A DNA stretch of 64,000 nt from Halobiforma lacisalsi AJ5 (GCF_000226975.2 NZ_CP019285.1:1488001-1552000), one strand, 5' to 3'. Positions 27,641-36,519 are shown, counted from the first letter of the stretch. The notes: generated by a model from the sequence alone, not told the origin. A program made the numbers and translations.

Positions 27641-28650
27641 CCGTGAATCGGGACGAACTTCGATCGCGGCTCCTCGTGTTCGCCGTCGTCGTCGCGTTGA
27701 CGGTCACTGGCGTCGCCACCGCCGGCGTCGTCACCGACCAGGGCACGACCGAGAAACCCACCGTCGAGGAGGCTCACCTTCAGCCCGAGAGCGTCGACGC
27801 ACCGGTACTCGAGCGCGGCGGCGACATCTCGATCGACGCTGGGACGGGTTCGAAGACGATCGTGATCGACGTCGCCCACGCGAACGACGTTTCCGTCGAG
27901 GACCTCCAGCCGGCGGTCTCGGCCCTGACGGCGGCCGGGCACACGGTCGAATACTACGACCTTGACCCCGACGCGCGGCCCGAGCAGCGCGAGGAAGGGC
28001 TTACCGACGCGCTCGAGGGAGCCGACGCGTACGTCGTGGTCGACCCCGGGGCCCGGTACCTGCCGAGTGAGGCCGAACTCGTCTCCGAGTTCGCGGAGGC
28101 GGACGGTCGCGTCCTGTTCCTCGGCGGTCCCGAGAGCGATGACAGCGGGTCGATCCTCGGTCCGTTCGGGCTGATGGGGCCGACGATGGACGACGACGGC
28201 GAGTTCGCGTCGGTGACCTCCCCCTTCGGGATCGGCTACGACACCGGCTACCTGTACGACATGGAGAACTACGAGACGAACTATCGAACGATCGGCGTGA
28301 CGCCGCCGGCCGACTCGGACCTCACCGAAGGGGTCGATCGCGTCGTTCTCGACGGTCCGACGCAGGTGCTGACCGCAGGCGACGAACTGCTGACGACGAA
28401 CCCGACGGTAGAACACTCCGAGAGCCGCGAAGCCGACGAGTACGCCGTCGCCGCCCGGAACGACAACGCGGTCGCTATCGGTGATACGGCCCTCATGACC
28501 ACCGAGAACTACAACGTCGCCGACAACGAGGTATTCATCGGGAACGTTCTCGAGTTCCTCGTCAGCGGGGACGCGGCGACCGACGATCTCGGCGACGACG
28601 AGGCCGATACCGACGCTGATCCCGATCGTGCTCCTGCCCAGGGTGAATAG
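27637..28650 (+). CDS. Secreted/anchored protein with a DUF4350-like domain, partner of SppA
   Basis: The protein has 337 residues. An N-terminal hydrophobic segment (LLVFAVVVALTVTGVATAGVV) acts as signal or anchor. The main part resembles DUF4350/glutamine-amidotransferase-like folds: VIDVAHANDVSVEDL, HTVEYYDLD, ADAYVVVDPG and GRVLFLGGPE. No catalytic Cys is visible, so enzymatic activity is doubtful. The 4-bp ATGA overlap with sppA points to a shared task at the cell surface. The acidic C-terminus (DDLGDDEADTDAD) is low complexity. Confidence 0.78.
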   Translation: MTVNRDELRSRLLVFAVVVALTVTGVATAGVVTDQGTTEKPTVEEAHLQPESVDAPVLERGGDISIDAGTGSKTIVIDVAHANDVSVEDLQPAVSALTAAGHTVEYYDLDPDARPEQREEGLTDALEGADAYVVVDPGARYLPSEAELVSEFAEADGRVLFLGGPESDDSGSILGPFGLMGPTMDDDGEFASVTSPFGIGYDTGYLYDMENYETNYRTIGVTPPADSDLTEGVDRVVLDGPTQVLTAGDELLTTNPTVEHSESREADEYAVAARNDNAVAIGDTALMTTENYNVADNEVFIGNVLEFLVSGDAATDDLGDDEADTDADPDRAPAQGE

Positions 28651-28771
28651 CGGGGCGAAATTACGGAGTTCGACCCTGCTCTCTGGGGCCCGACTCGAGC
28701 GGTACGCGCAGACTCTTGACTCTCCGGTCGAGAGGAAAGGATAGAAGTCCGCGCTCGGCCAACCCCTTTCC

Positions 28772-30070
28772 ATGTACGACCGAATCAAGGGCTTTCGTGA
28801 TTTCTACCCCGAGGAGATGGCCGCTCGTCGGGAGACCATCGATACCCTCGAGGATACCGCCCGTGAGTACGGCTTCCGCGAGATCGGGACGCCCGCTCTG
28901 GAGCGCGCGGAGATGTGGACAGACAAGAGCGGCGACGAGATCGTCGAGGAACTGTACGCGTTCGAGGACCAGGGTGGCCGCCACGTCACGCTGACGCCGG
29001 AACTCACGCCGACCGTCGCGCGGATGGTCGTCGCCAAACAGCAGGAACTCTCGAAGCCGATCAAGTGGTTCTCCACGCGGCCGTTCTGGCGCTACGAGCA
29101 GGTCCAGCAGGGCCGCCAGCGCGAGTTCTACCAGACCAACGTTGACATCTTCGGCTCGGCCGAACCCGAGGCCGACGCCGAGATCCTGGCGTGGGCCGCC
29201 GACGCCCTGACGAACCTCGGGCTCACGGGCGAGCACTTCGAGTTCCGCATCTCCCACCGCGATATCCTGGGTGGCGTTCTCGAGACCTACGATGCTGACG
29301 TCGACACTATCGAAGCGATTCGGGCCGTCGACAAGTCAGAGAAGATCTCGACTGCAGAGTACCACGACCTGCTCGTCGAGGCCGGCCTCGACTACGATCA
29401 GGCGGCCGAGTTCGACGACCTCGTCGCCGGCGGGGACCTAGAGGAGGTCAAGGCCTTCGCCGAGACCGAACGGGTGACCGACGCGGTCGAGAACCTCCAG
29501 AACGTGCTTGCTGCCACCGAGGACTTCGGCGCGCGCGAGCACTGTACGATCTCGCTCGAGACCGCCCGTGGTCTGGACTACTACACGGGCGTCGTCTTCG
29601 AGTGTTTCGACTCGACGGGCGAAGTTTCGCGGGCGATCTTCGGCGGCGGCCGGTACGACGACCTGATCGAGGGGTTCGGCGGCCAGCCCACTCCTGCGGT
29701 CGGCGTCGCACCTGGACTCGCACCGCTGACGCTGCTCCTCCAGCGGGCGGGTGTCTGGCCCGACGAGGAGTTGACGACCGACTATTACGTCCTCCAGATC
29801 GGCGATACCCGCACGGAAGCCGCCCGGGTTACCCAGACGCTGCGCGACCGCGGTCACGTCGTCGAGACCGACGTCGCGGGCCGGTCGTTCGGCGCGCAAC
29901 TCGATTACGCGGACTCGATCAACGCCGAGACGGTCGTCATCGTCGGCGAACAGGACCTGGCGAACGACGAACTAACGATCAAAGACATGGAAACGGGCGA
30001 CCAGACACAGGTCCCCGTCGACGAGTTCCCCGGCGAGCGCGACCGTCCGACGTTCGACGATTTCGCCTGA
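28772..30070 (+). CDS. hisS: Histidyl-tRNA synthetase
   Basis: The protein has 432 residues, class II. Motif 1 is in the N-terminal RIKGFRDFYPEEM region. Motif 2 is KWFSTRPFWRYEQVQQGRQR. The HisRS-specific ARGLDYYTG and motif 3 region FGGGRYDDLIEGFGG follow. A C-terminal anticodon-binding domain starts near residue 335 (DYYVLQIGDTRTEA). It charges tRNA-His. The gene is monocistronic, with a 121-bp gap to the upstream DUF4350-like gene. Confidence 0.97.
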   Translation: MYDRIKGFRDFYPEEMAARRETIDTLEDTAREYGFREIGTPALERAEMWTDKSGDEIVEELYAFEDQGGRHVTLTPELTPTVARMVVAKQQELSKPIKWFSTRPFWRYEQVQQGRQREFYQTNVDIFGSAEPEADAEILAWAADALTNLGLTGEHFEFRISHRDILGGVLETYDADVDTIEAIRAVDKSEKISTAEYHDLLVEAGLDYDQAAEFDDLVAGGDLEEVKAFAETERVTDAVENLQNVLAATEDFGAREHCTISLETARGLDYYTGVVFECFDSTGEVSRAIFGGGRYDDLIEGFGGQPTPAVGVAPGLAPLTLLLQRAGVWPDEELTTDYYVLQIGDTRTEAARVTQTLRDRGHVVETDVAGRSFGAQLDYADSINAETVVIVGEQDLANDELTIKDMETGDQTQVPVDEFPGERDRPTFDDFA

Positions 30071-30126
30071 CGCGGCGGTCTACGGTGTCGGTGTCGGTGT
30101 CGTAGTCGTTACGCCCTCTGCCCCCG

Positions 30127-30408
30127 TCAACGCTCTCGCGTCCGCTCGAGTCGACCGATCGCCGGGAATCGACTCCCAGAACCGGAACCGGAACCGGAAC
30201 CGGAACCGGAACCCCTGGGAGCCGTGCCCGTTCCGGCCGTCTCCGCTGTTCCGTGCCTTCCGTGATCGCCGGAGCCACCCCGCTCGATGTCCGCTCGCTC
30301 GACCGCGTGCCCCGTTTCGCGAAAGTGTTCGAGCATCGCCCGATCGAGTGCCGTCGACTCCCCTGCCGTTTCCTGCCAGTCGCAGGTTCTGCAGTACGCG
30401 TCCCCCAC
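30127..30408 (-). CDS. Small haloarchaeal protein with a Cys pair and a GS-repeat tail
   Basis: From GTG 30408 it has 93 residues. The N-terminal part is a conserved-looking unit, GDAYCRTCDWQETAG followed by a helix DRAMLEHFRETGHAVE; the CxxC and later His suggest a small zinc site. The C-terminal part is a (Gly-Ser) run coded by a ggttcc/ggaacc hexamer repeat at 30178-30213. No ATG start is available in this frame close to the conserved part, so the start is uncertain. I do not recognise a named family. Confidence 0.55.
   Translation of the reverse strand: MGDAYCRTCDWQETAGESTALDRAMLEHFRETGHAVERADIERGGSGDHGRHGTAETAGTGTAPRGSGSGSGSGSGSGSRFPAIGRLERTRER
30178..30213. repeat. Hexanucleotide ggaacc tandem repeat
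   Basis: About six head-to-tail copies of ggaacc lie inside the 3' half of the small minus-strand gene and encode its Gly-Ser tail. Such a tract is prone to in-frame length change by slippage. Confidence 0.8.
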
Positions 30409-30494
30409 GACGGCACCGACGCGTGCACGTCCCGTGAACGAACTGGTTCTACATAGACGGGGTTGATGAGACCGACCGATCGGTACAGGCACAG

Positions 30495-30502
30495 AATATT
30501 TT
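30495..30502 (+). promoter_or_regulatory. TATA box of the Bat-like regulator
   Basis: The sequence aatatttt is centred about 28 bp before ATG 30526. It supports this start over in-frame codons further upstream. Confidence 0.6.
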
Positions 30503-30525
30503 CCGATCACGCCGATAGGACCGAT

Positions 30526-31251
30526 ATGTCGACGATACTCGAGTTTCGCCTTCCGTTAGCGGCGTTCCCGCTCGGCGTGGCGATCGAACGCGAGCCGTCG
30601 CGCCGGGTCGAACTCGAGCGGATCGTCCCGACCGACGAGACGGCTCTCCCTTTCTTCTGGGTGTGGGGGAAGACCGAGCGCGACGCTTTCGAGTCTGATC
30701 TCCGGGAACGTCGCGCGGTCCGGGAACTCGAGGAGGTCTCCCGGACCGACGAGGGCCGGCTGTATCGGGCGCGGTGGAACGCGGAGATCGAGGGGTTCGT
30801 CCGCGGCGTCACCGAAATCGGCGGGACGATCCTCCGCGGGCGGGGGACGGAAGAGGGATGGCGCGTCACCATCCGATTCGGCGAGCGGGCTGCTGTGAGT
30901 CGGTTCCGAGAGTACTGTCACGAGCACGACGTCTCGATCACGGTCGACAGGATCTATACGGCCGCGGAAACGGGGCTGGAAGCCGGTGCCGACGGCGGGT
31001 ACGAACTCACCGACGAGCAACGCGAGACGGTCCGACACGCCTACGAGGCGGGCTACTTCCGCCAGCCGCGGGGGATCACCCAGACCGAACTGGCCGAGGA
31101 GTTCGGACTCAGCCAGCGGGCGATCTCCCGACGGCTCCACCGCGGACTCTCGCGGCTCGTCGGGTCGACGGTGGGTGCCGATCTCGAGGAGGCCGATGCC
31201 GACACTGGCCGGGATGGGGACGGAGACCGCGAGCCGGAAAACGCGTCGTGA
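30526..31251 (+). CDS. Bat-type HTH_10 transcriptional regulator
   Basis: The protein has 241 residues from ATG 30526. The N-terminal 150 residues match the BAT (bacterioopsin activator-type) domain: ILEFRLPLAAFPLG, FFWVWGKTERDAFE. The C-terminal 55 residues are an HTH_10 unit: LTDEQRETVRHAYEAGYFRQPRGITQTELAEEFG, then SQRAISRRLHRGLSRLV. It has no PAS or GAF domain, so it is not a full Bat protein. Haloarchaea carry many such regulators. The rhodopsin promoter in this window is 16 kb away and is only a speculative target. Confidence 0.9.
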   Translation: MSTILEFRLPLAAFPLGVAIEREPSRRVELERIVPTDETALPFFWVWGKTERDAFESDLRERRAVRELEEVSRTDEGRLYRARWNAEIEGFVRGVTEIGGTILRGRGTEEGWRVTIRFGERAAVSRFREYCHEHDVSITVDRIYTAAETGLEAGADGGYELTDEQRETVRHAYEAGYFRQPRGITQTELAEEFGLSQRAISRRLHRGLSRLVGSTVGADLEEADADTGRDGDGDREPENAS

Positions 31252-31293
31252 TCCAGGCCCACCGTTAACTACGGGGCCGGTGTACGACGTCCG

Positions 31294-32790
31294 ATGGCCG
31301 ATTCCGACCCCGACACCCGCCCGAACGTTCTACTCGTGCTCACGGACCAGGAGCGATACGATCTCTCGGCCCCGGACGGTCCGCCGGCCGAAACCGAGGC
31401 AATCGACCGACTCTCGAGTGAAGGGCTGCGGTTCGAACGGGCCTTTACCCCGATCAGTATCTGCTCGAGCGCCCGCGCGTCGCTGCTGACCGGCCAGTTC
31501 CCCCACGGCCACGGGATGCTGAACAACTGCCACGAGGACGATGCCATCCGACCGAACCTGCCCGCCGACATCCCGACGTTCTCCGAACTGCTGGACGCGA
31601 ACGGCTACGACTGCACGTACACGGGGAAGTGGCACGTCGGCCGGGATCAGACGCCCGAAACGTTCGGTTTCTCCTATCTGGGCGGCAGCGACGTCCACCA
31701 CGACGACATCGACGACGCGTTCCGCGAGTACCGGCGGGAGCGTGGCACTCCCGTAGGGGAGGTCGACCTCGAGGAGGAACTCTACACGGGCGAGGACCCG
31801 CGGGACGGCAGCGAGGGAACCTTCGTCGCGGCGACGACGCCGGTCGACGTCGAGGAGACCCGCGCCTGGTTCCTCGCGGAGCGGACGATCGAGGCGCTCG
31901 AGTCCCACGCTGATGGGGACGGCGACCCCGGCCCGTTCTTCCACCGTGCCGACTTCTACGGGCCCCACCACCCCTACGTCGTCCCCGAACCGTACGCCTC
32001 GATGTACGATCCCGACGAGGTCGAACTACCCGACAGCTACGCCGAGACCTTCGACGGGAAGCCACAGGTCCACGAGAACTACCTCCACTACCGGGGCGTC
32101 GCCGGCTTCGACCGGGAGCTATGGGCCGAAGCCATCGCGAAGTACTGGGGGTTCGTGACGCTGATCGACGACCAACTCGGACGGGTCCTCGAGGCGCTCG
32201 ACGAGTACGGCCTGGCCGACGGGACGGTCGTCGTTCACGCTTCCGACCACGGGGACTTCGCCGGGGGTCACCGCCAGTTCAACAAGGGGCCGCTGATGTA
32301 CGACGACACCTACCGGATCCCGCTGCAGATACGGTGGCCCGGCGAGATCGACCCGGGGTCGGTCCGTGCGGCCCCCGTCCTCCTGCACGACCTGGCACCG
32401 ACGTTCCTCGAGTTGGCCGGCGTTTCGGTTCCCGGGGCGTTCGACGCCCGCAGCCTCGTCCCGTTACTCGAGAACGGGGGGACAGTCCCCGACGACGTGT
32501 GGCCCGACTCGGTCTTCGCCCAGTATCACGGCGACGAGTTCGGCCTCTACAGCCAGCGGATGGTCCGCACAGACCGGTACAAGTACGTCTACAACGGCCC
32601 TGACGTCGACGAACTGTACGAACTCGAGGCCGACCCGGCCGAGTTGCAGAACCTGATCGATCACCCCGACTACGCGGACGTCCGGGCGTCGATGCGGGAG
32701 CGACTGGTCGAATGGATGGATCGCACGGACGACCCGAACCGGGGATGGGTGCCGGACGCCCTCGACCTCGAGGAGACGTCGGCGGACTGA
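31294..32790 (+). CDS. Sulfatase family hydrolase
   Basis: The protein has 498 residues of the arylsulfatase/alkaline phosphatase superfamily: NVLLVLTDQERYD with the metal Asp pair, CSSARASLLTGQFPHGHG as the active-site loop, TGKWHVG, and VVVHASDHGDFAGGH. The catalytic Cys precedes Ser-Ser-Ala-Arg, so the third position of C-x-P/A-x-R is Ser instead of Pro or Ala; this may affect formylglycine formation. No signal peptide is seen. No formylglycine-generating enzyme gene is in the window. It could also be a phosphonate or phosphate ester hydrolase. Confidence 0.88.
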   Translation: MADSDPDTRPNVLLVLTDQERYDLSAPDGPPAETEAIDRLSSEGLRFERAFTPISICSSARASLLTGQFPHGHGMLNNCHEDDAIRPNLPADIPTFSELLDANGYDCTYTGKWHVGRDQTPETFGFSYLGGSDVHHDDIDDAFREYRRERGTPVGEVDLEEELYTGEDPRDGSEGTFVAATTPVDVEETRAWFLAERTIEALESHADGDGDPGPFFHRADFYGPHHPYVVPEPYASMYDPDEVELPDSYAETFDGKPQVHENYLHYRGVAGFDRELWAEAIAKYWGFVTLIDDQLGRVLEALDEYGLADGTVVVHASDHGDFAGGHRQFNKGPLMYDDTYRIPLQIRWPGEIDPGSVRAAPVLLHDLAPTFLELAGVSVPGAFDARSLVPLLENGGTVPDDVWPDSVFAQYHGDEFGLYSQRMVRTDRYKYVYNGPDVDELYELEADPAELQNLIDHPDYADVRASMRERLVEWMDRTDDPNRGWVPDALDLEETSAD

Positions 32791-32856
32791 CTCCCGTGAC
32801 GCGATCGGCCCTCGCCAAAGCGTACGTTTACGGTCCCGAGGCGGTTACCCCCGTCC

Positions 32857-32901
32857 ATGACCGACGACGCGAACGAACCCGAGGGGGTGTGGCGACGATG
32901 A
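32857..32901 (+). CDS. Possible 14-codon leader ORF
   Basis: ATG 32857 opens a 14-residue frame, MTDDANEPEGVWRR, whose stop overlaps the ATG of the next gene as ATGA (32898-32901). A TATA-like sequence (cgtttac, 32823-32829) is about 30 bp before 32857, so the transcript may begin at this ATG rather than at 32898. It could be a translated leader, or the 5' end of the next gene displaced by a frameshift. Confidence 0.35.
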   Translation: MTDDANEPEGVWRR

Positions 32902-33335
32902 CGGCCGCTGCGGGCGACCCCGGCCCCGACGAACTCCGAGAAGAGGCCGACGACCTCGAACGGATCGCCAGTGGGCTCGAGGATCTGATCGTCGAACTTC
33001 GGGACAACCCCGTCAGGGACACCCGACTCGAGGGCCTGTACGACGAGGCGACGACGAGCGACCCGGGGATCTGGAACACCGTGACGGCGTTCATCGACGT
33101 CGAGGACGGCGAGGCGGCCGTCTCCGACGAGTCGAAGCTCGCCCAGGGATCGTGGGCGCCCGAGATCGTCGAGGACTGCGACGCGATGGTCACGATCGAC
33201 ATCCAGCGCGGACTGATGCCCGACGACTTCGAGTACCTCGTCGGGAAGAAACTGGAAGACGAGACCACGGAGCTGCGCGAGGAGGCGGCGAAGCTCCGGC
33301 AGCAGGCACACGAACTCGAACGAGAGCAAGAGTAA
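32898..33335 (+). CDS. Coiled-coil-ended haloarchaeal protein of unknown function
   Basis: From ATG 32898 the protein has 145 residues. It starts with a helical stretch (PDELREEADDLERIASGLEDLIVELR), has a middle segment IWNTVTAFIDVEDGEAAVSDESK, and ends with a heptad-like helix (VGKKLEDETTELREEAAKLRQQAHELERE) that is probably a coiled coil. No cysteine, membrane segment or known motif is present. The start is uncertain because of the overlapping leader frame at 32857. I do not recognise the family. Confidence 0.7.
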   Translation: MTAAAGDPGPDELREEADDLERIASGLEDLIVELRDNPVRDTRLEGLYDEATTSDPGIWNTVTAFIDVEDGEAAVSDESKLAQGSWAPEIVEDCDAMVTIDIQRGLMPDDFEYLVGKKLEDETTELREEAAKLRQQAHELEREQE

Positions 33336-33422
33336 GAGCGAGAGCGAGACGAAGAGAAAGACGACGGCTCCTGATTCCCGACCGCCTCGAGGCCAGCATC
33401 GACTCGCGGGAGGGCCGGACGA

Positions 33423-34394
33423 TCACTCCCCCCGGGAGTCGGTCGGCGCGAGGGTGCGTGACTCCAGTTCGGCGAGTTCGTCGAACGGTATCGCGACTTC
33501 CGTCGGCGGCCCGACGTCCCCCGGCCCCGGCTGGACGATCGGCGCGACCGCCTCGAGCGTGTCCACCAGCCGCGGGCCCGGCCGGTTGAGGTAGTGGTCG
33601 CCGTCCATCGCCCAGACGCGTCCCTCGCGAACGGCCGTCAGGTCCGCCCACCCCTCGCGCTCTGTGAGGTCGGTCCGGTTCGCGGCCGTCTGCTCGAGGT
33701 CGAACCCGCAGGGGGCGACGATCACGACCTCGGGGTCGTAGTCGCGGATCTCGTCCCACTCGCGGGGTCGGGACCGCTCGCCCGGATCGGCCAGGCCGTA
33801 CTCGCCGCCGGCCCACTCGACGAGTTCGGCCGTCCAGTGGCCGGCGATCATCGCCGGGTCGGTCCAGTCGAAGATCGCGACCCGCGGGCGATCCTCGCTC
33901 TCGAGGCCCAGCCCGGCGGTGCGGTCCCTGACGGCGGCGATCCGCTCCTCGAGTTCGGTTCGGACCTCGCGGGCGCGCTCCTCGCGGCCCGTCGCCGCGC
34001 CGATGCGGTCCACGTCGGCGAGGACGTCCTCGACGCTGTGGGGGTCCGTGGTCAGCACTTCCGGATCGGCGTCGATCTCCGCGACGGCGTCGGCGACGAC
34101 GGCCTCGTCGACCGCACAGACGTCGCACATCCCCTGGGTGACGATCAGGTCGGGGTCCAGCCGCTCGAGCGTGGCGACGTCGACCTCGTAGACGCCGTCC
34201 TCGTCGGCCGTCGTCTCGAGTACCTGTCGGTCGATCTCCCCGCTCGAGGCGGCCGACTCGATGCGCGATCGGGTAACCGACGGCAGCGATTCGACCTCGG
34301 GGGGAAAGTCACACTCGTGGGAGACGCCGACGGGTTCGAGCCCGAGCGCGGCGACGATCTCCGTCGCCGACGGGAGCGTGGTAACGACGCGCAT
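33423..34394 (-). CDS. btuF: Cobalamin-binding protein, BtuF-like
   Basis: The protein has 323 residues from ATG 34394 (MRVVTTLPSATEIVAALG), which is the family start after signal removal. No signal peptide is present even with the upstream in-frame codons, so the protein is probably cytoplasmic or the start is genuinely leaderless; atgattttg lies about 29 bp upstream. Core motifs are GVSHECDFPPEV, DLIVTQGMCDVCAVDE, and WDEIRDYDPEVVIVAPCGF. The fold is a class III periplasmic-binding protein. No BtuC/BtuD transporter genes are adjacent. Some archaeal members are soluble cobalamin carriers. Confidence 0.82.
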   Translation of the reverse strand: MRVVTTLPSATEIVAALGLEPVGVSHECDFPPEVESLPSVTRSRIESAASSGEIDRQVLETTADEDGVYEVDVATLERLDPDLIVTQGMCDVCAVDEAVVADAVAEIDADPEVLTTDPHSVEDVLADVDRIGAATGREERAREVRTELEERIAAVRDRTAGLGLESEDRPRVAIFDWTDPAMIAGHWTAELVEWAGGEYGLADPGERSRPREWDEIRDYDPEVVIVAPCGFDLEQTAANRTDLTEREGWADLTAVREGRVWAMDGDHYLNRPGPRLVDTLEAVAPIVQPGPGDVGPPTEVAIPFDELAELESRTLAPTDSRGE

Positions 34395-34465
34395 GAGCCC
34401 CGGTTGGACGCCGACGGACAAAATCATTGTCATAGTGAAACAAACGGCGCCGTGGTTGGCACAGG

Positions 34466-35146
34466 CTATCGTTCGCCGCCGGTGTCGTATCGATCGGCGT
34501 CCGCGTTCGAGTCCGGATCGGCGTCGAGGTCCGATCCGCCCGGGCTGTCGCCGTCCTCGACGTCGAACTCGTCGGTCTCGAGTTCGTCGCCGTCGACGTT
34601 GATGCTTCCCTCCTGGATCTCGACCACGACGCCGTCGTGGTCCTCGGACCGGCCGAGCATTCGGCTCGCGGCCGACTCGACCTCGCGGTTGACCTCCCAG
34701 ACGAATCGCAACACGGACTCGAGTTCCGCGCCGGCGGAGCCGACGGCGCTGCGTCCGGGTCCGTGCCCGCGGTCGGGTTCGGGTTCGGGCCCGGATTCGG
34801 GTGCGAGTTCGGAGTCGTGGGTATGATCGTGGTCGGTGTCATGATCGTAATCGGGAGACAGGTCACCCGCGGCCATCGCCGGCCCGGCCCCGAGGTCGCG
34901 GGCCACCCCGGAGGGCAACTCGCCGGGGCTCCGTGCTCCTTCCGGATGGAGGTACTGGATCGGGTGCTCGTTGGGTACTTCCCGCAGGTCCACGTCAAAC
35001 GACCAGAGGTACGGCAGGACCTGCAGTGCGTATCCCTGGGGTTTCGGCGCTCGGCGACCCGCCGCGGAGAAGACCGTCGCGATCGCCGTCGTTCCCGCGT
35101 CGGTGTCGTAGTAGAGGCCCGGAACGCCTGGAATGGAGACGCGCAT
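34466..35146 (-). CDS. Haloarchaeal protein of unknown function with acidic tail
   Basis: From ATG 35146 the protein has 226 residues. Residues 1-75 form a conserved-looking unit (MRVSIPGVPGLYYDTDAG, ALQVLPYLWSFDVDLREVPNEHP). A His/Asp-rich linker (DYDHDTDHDHTHD) follows, and then a second helical unit SVLRFVWEVNREVESAASRML before a very acidic tail. I do not recognise a family. The His-rich linker could bind metal. It runs toward the BtuF-like gene on the same strand with a 71-bp gap. Confidence 0.68.
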   Translation of the reverse strand: MRVSIPGVPGLYYDTDAGTTAIATVFSAAGRRAPKPQGYALQVLPYLWSFDVDLREVPNEHPIQYLHPEGARSPGELPSGVARDLGAGPAMAAGDLSPDYDHDTDHDHTHDSELAPESGPEPEPDRGHGPGRSAVGSAGAELESVLRFVWEVNREVESAASRMLGRSEDHDGVVVEIQEGSINVDGDELETDEFDVEDGDSPGGSDLDADPDSNADADRYDTGGER

Positions 35147-35232
35147 ACTCGAGTCGTGGCGACGACGGCTCCTGAGTGCCATGCCGGCAGATCCAGGGTC
35201 GGGGTATATCGGGCGAACGGACTCTCCGCCGA

Positions 35233-35985
35233 TCAGAACCCGTCCGCGAACTTGTCCCGGCGGTTGATGTCGAGTTCGCTCACGCTCGAGCGCTCCTGAC
35301 TCGCGGCGAAGACGATCGCGTCGGCGACCTCCTCGGGTTCGGTCACCTCGCCCTCCTCGAAGCGCTCGGCGAAGGTCTGCCCGTCGGTGGCCTCGAACTC
35401 CGAGCGAACTTCCGAGGGGTTGACGATCGTGACGCCGACGTCGTCGTCGCCGACCTGGGCGGCGACGCTCTTGGCGAACCCGCGAACCCACCACTTCGAG
35501 GCCGCGTAGACGGGGTTGAACGACCGCGGGTACTGGCCGGCGAAGCTCCCGACGAAAATCAGGTGGCCGTCGCGCTCGCGGACGTGGGGGATCGCCGCCC
35601 GCGTCGCGTAGAAGACGCCGTCGACGTTGGTCTCCTGCATCGTCTCGTACTCCTCGGTCGTTAGCTCGGCGACGTCGCTGCCCCGCGAGAGGCCGGCGTT
35701 GTTCACCAGCACGTCGATGCCGCCGAACGCCTCGATCGTCTGGTCGATCAGCGCGTCGACCTCCTCCTCCTCCCGAACGTTCGTGGGAACGACCAGCGTC
35801 TCGACGCCGTGTTCGGCCTCGAGTTCGGTCGCCAGTTCCGTCAGCCGATCCTCGCTGCGGGCCGCCAGTACGACGTTCGCTCCCGCCGCCGCGAGCCGGC
35901 GGCAGGTCGCCGCGCCGATGCCGGCACTCGCGCCGGTGACGATCGCGACGCTTCGCTCGAGGGTGCCGTCGCTGGGTCGTGTCAT
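35233..35985 (-). CDS. Short-chain dehydrogenase/reductase
   Basis: The protein has 250 residues of classical SDR type. The cofactor motif is TGASAGIGAATC. NNAG and the catalytic Tyr-x-x-x-Lys (YAASKWW) follow, and the conserved Ser is in IFVGSFAGQ. The basic residues after strand 2 (ARSEDRL) favour NADP(H). The substrate cannot be predicted; related haloarchaeal proteins are annotated as YdfG-like. It is monocistronic. Confidence 0.92.
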   Translation of the reverse strand: MTRPSDGTLERSVAIVTGASAGIGAATCRRLAAAGANVVLAARSEDRLTELATELEAEHGVETLVVPTNVREEEEVDALIDQTIEAFGGIDVLVNNAGLSRGSDVAELTTEEYETMQETNVDGVFYATRAAIPHVRERDGHLIFVGSFAGQYPRSFNPVYAASKWWVRGFAKSVAAQVGDDDVGVTIVNPSEVRSEFEATDGQTFAERFEEGEVTEPEEVADAIVFAASQERSSVSELDINRRDKFADGF

Positions 35986-36090
35986 CGAGTGAAACGACCG
36001 CGTCGCGGCCCTAATCGGTTTCGGGAGCGGGCCTCGCTCGAGCCGAAAGGACCTCGACCGAGCGCGTGCAGTCCCCGCGGCAGTCGACGG

Positions 36091-36519
36091 TCAGTCGTCC
36101 TCGGCGGTCGGGAGCGCGACGACCGGCCGGTCGGCCTTGGTCACCAGTTTCAGCGACAGGTCCCCCGAGAGGAACTGCATCAGTCGGCTGCCGCCGCGCG
36201 ACCGGTAGACGATAGCGCTCGCACCGACCTCGTCGGCGGCCTCGAGGATGGCGTCGACGACGTTCCGGGCGTAGGCCGTGTGCTCGCCGGCGTCTGGAAA
36301 CACCTCCCGGACGGCGGCGTACGACTCCGCGGCGATCTCCTCGGACTGTTCGACCGGCGTCTTGTCGGGGACGCCTTCGCCCTTCTCGACCACGTGCAGG
36401 GTCGTCACACGGCCGGGGTCGTACCGCGCCAGGGCTTTCGCCGACCGGCGGGCATCGTCCGGGTGTGCGACTGGCAGGAGGACGTGCTCGAGAAGGTCCC
36501 GATCGTAGCTCGTGTCCAT
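36091..36519 (-). CDS. Universal stress protein (UspA family)
   Basis: The protein has 142 residues from ATG 36519, with a TATA-like ccttatg about 26 bp upstream. It has the Usp alpha/beta fold: HVLLPVAHPDDARRSAKALAR at the start, VTTLHVVEK, and IVYRSRGGSRLMQFLSGDLSLKLVTK in place of the G-2x-G-9x-G-S/T ATP loop. The loop is modified, so ATP binding is uncertain. It is the usual single-domain haloarchaeal form. No neighbour suggests a specific partner. Confidence 0.9.
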   Translation of the reverse strand: MDTSYDRDLLEHVLLPVAHPDDARRSAKALARYDPGRVTTLHVVEKGEGVPDKTPVEQSEEIAAESYAAVREVFPDAGEHTAYARNVVDAILEAADEVGASAIVYRSRGGSRLMQFLSGDLSLKLVTKADRPVVALPTAEDD

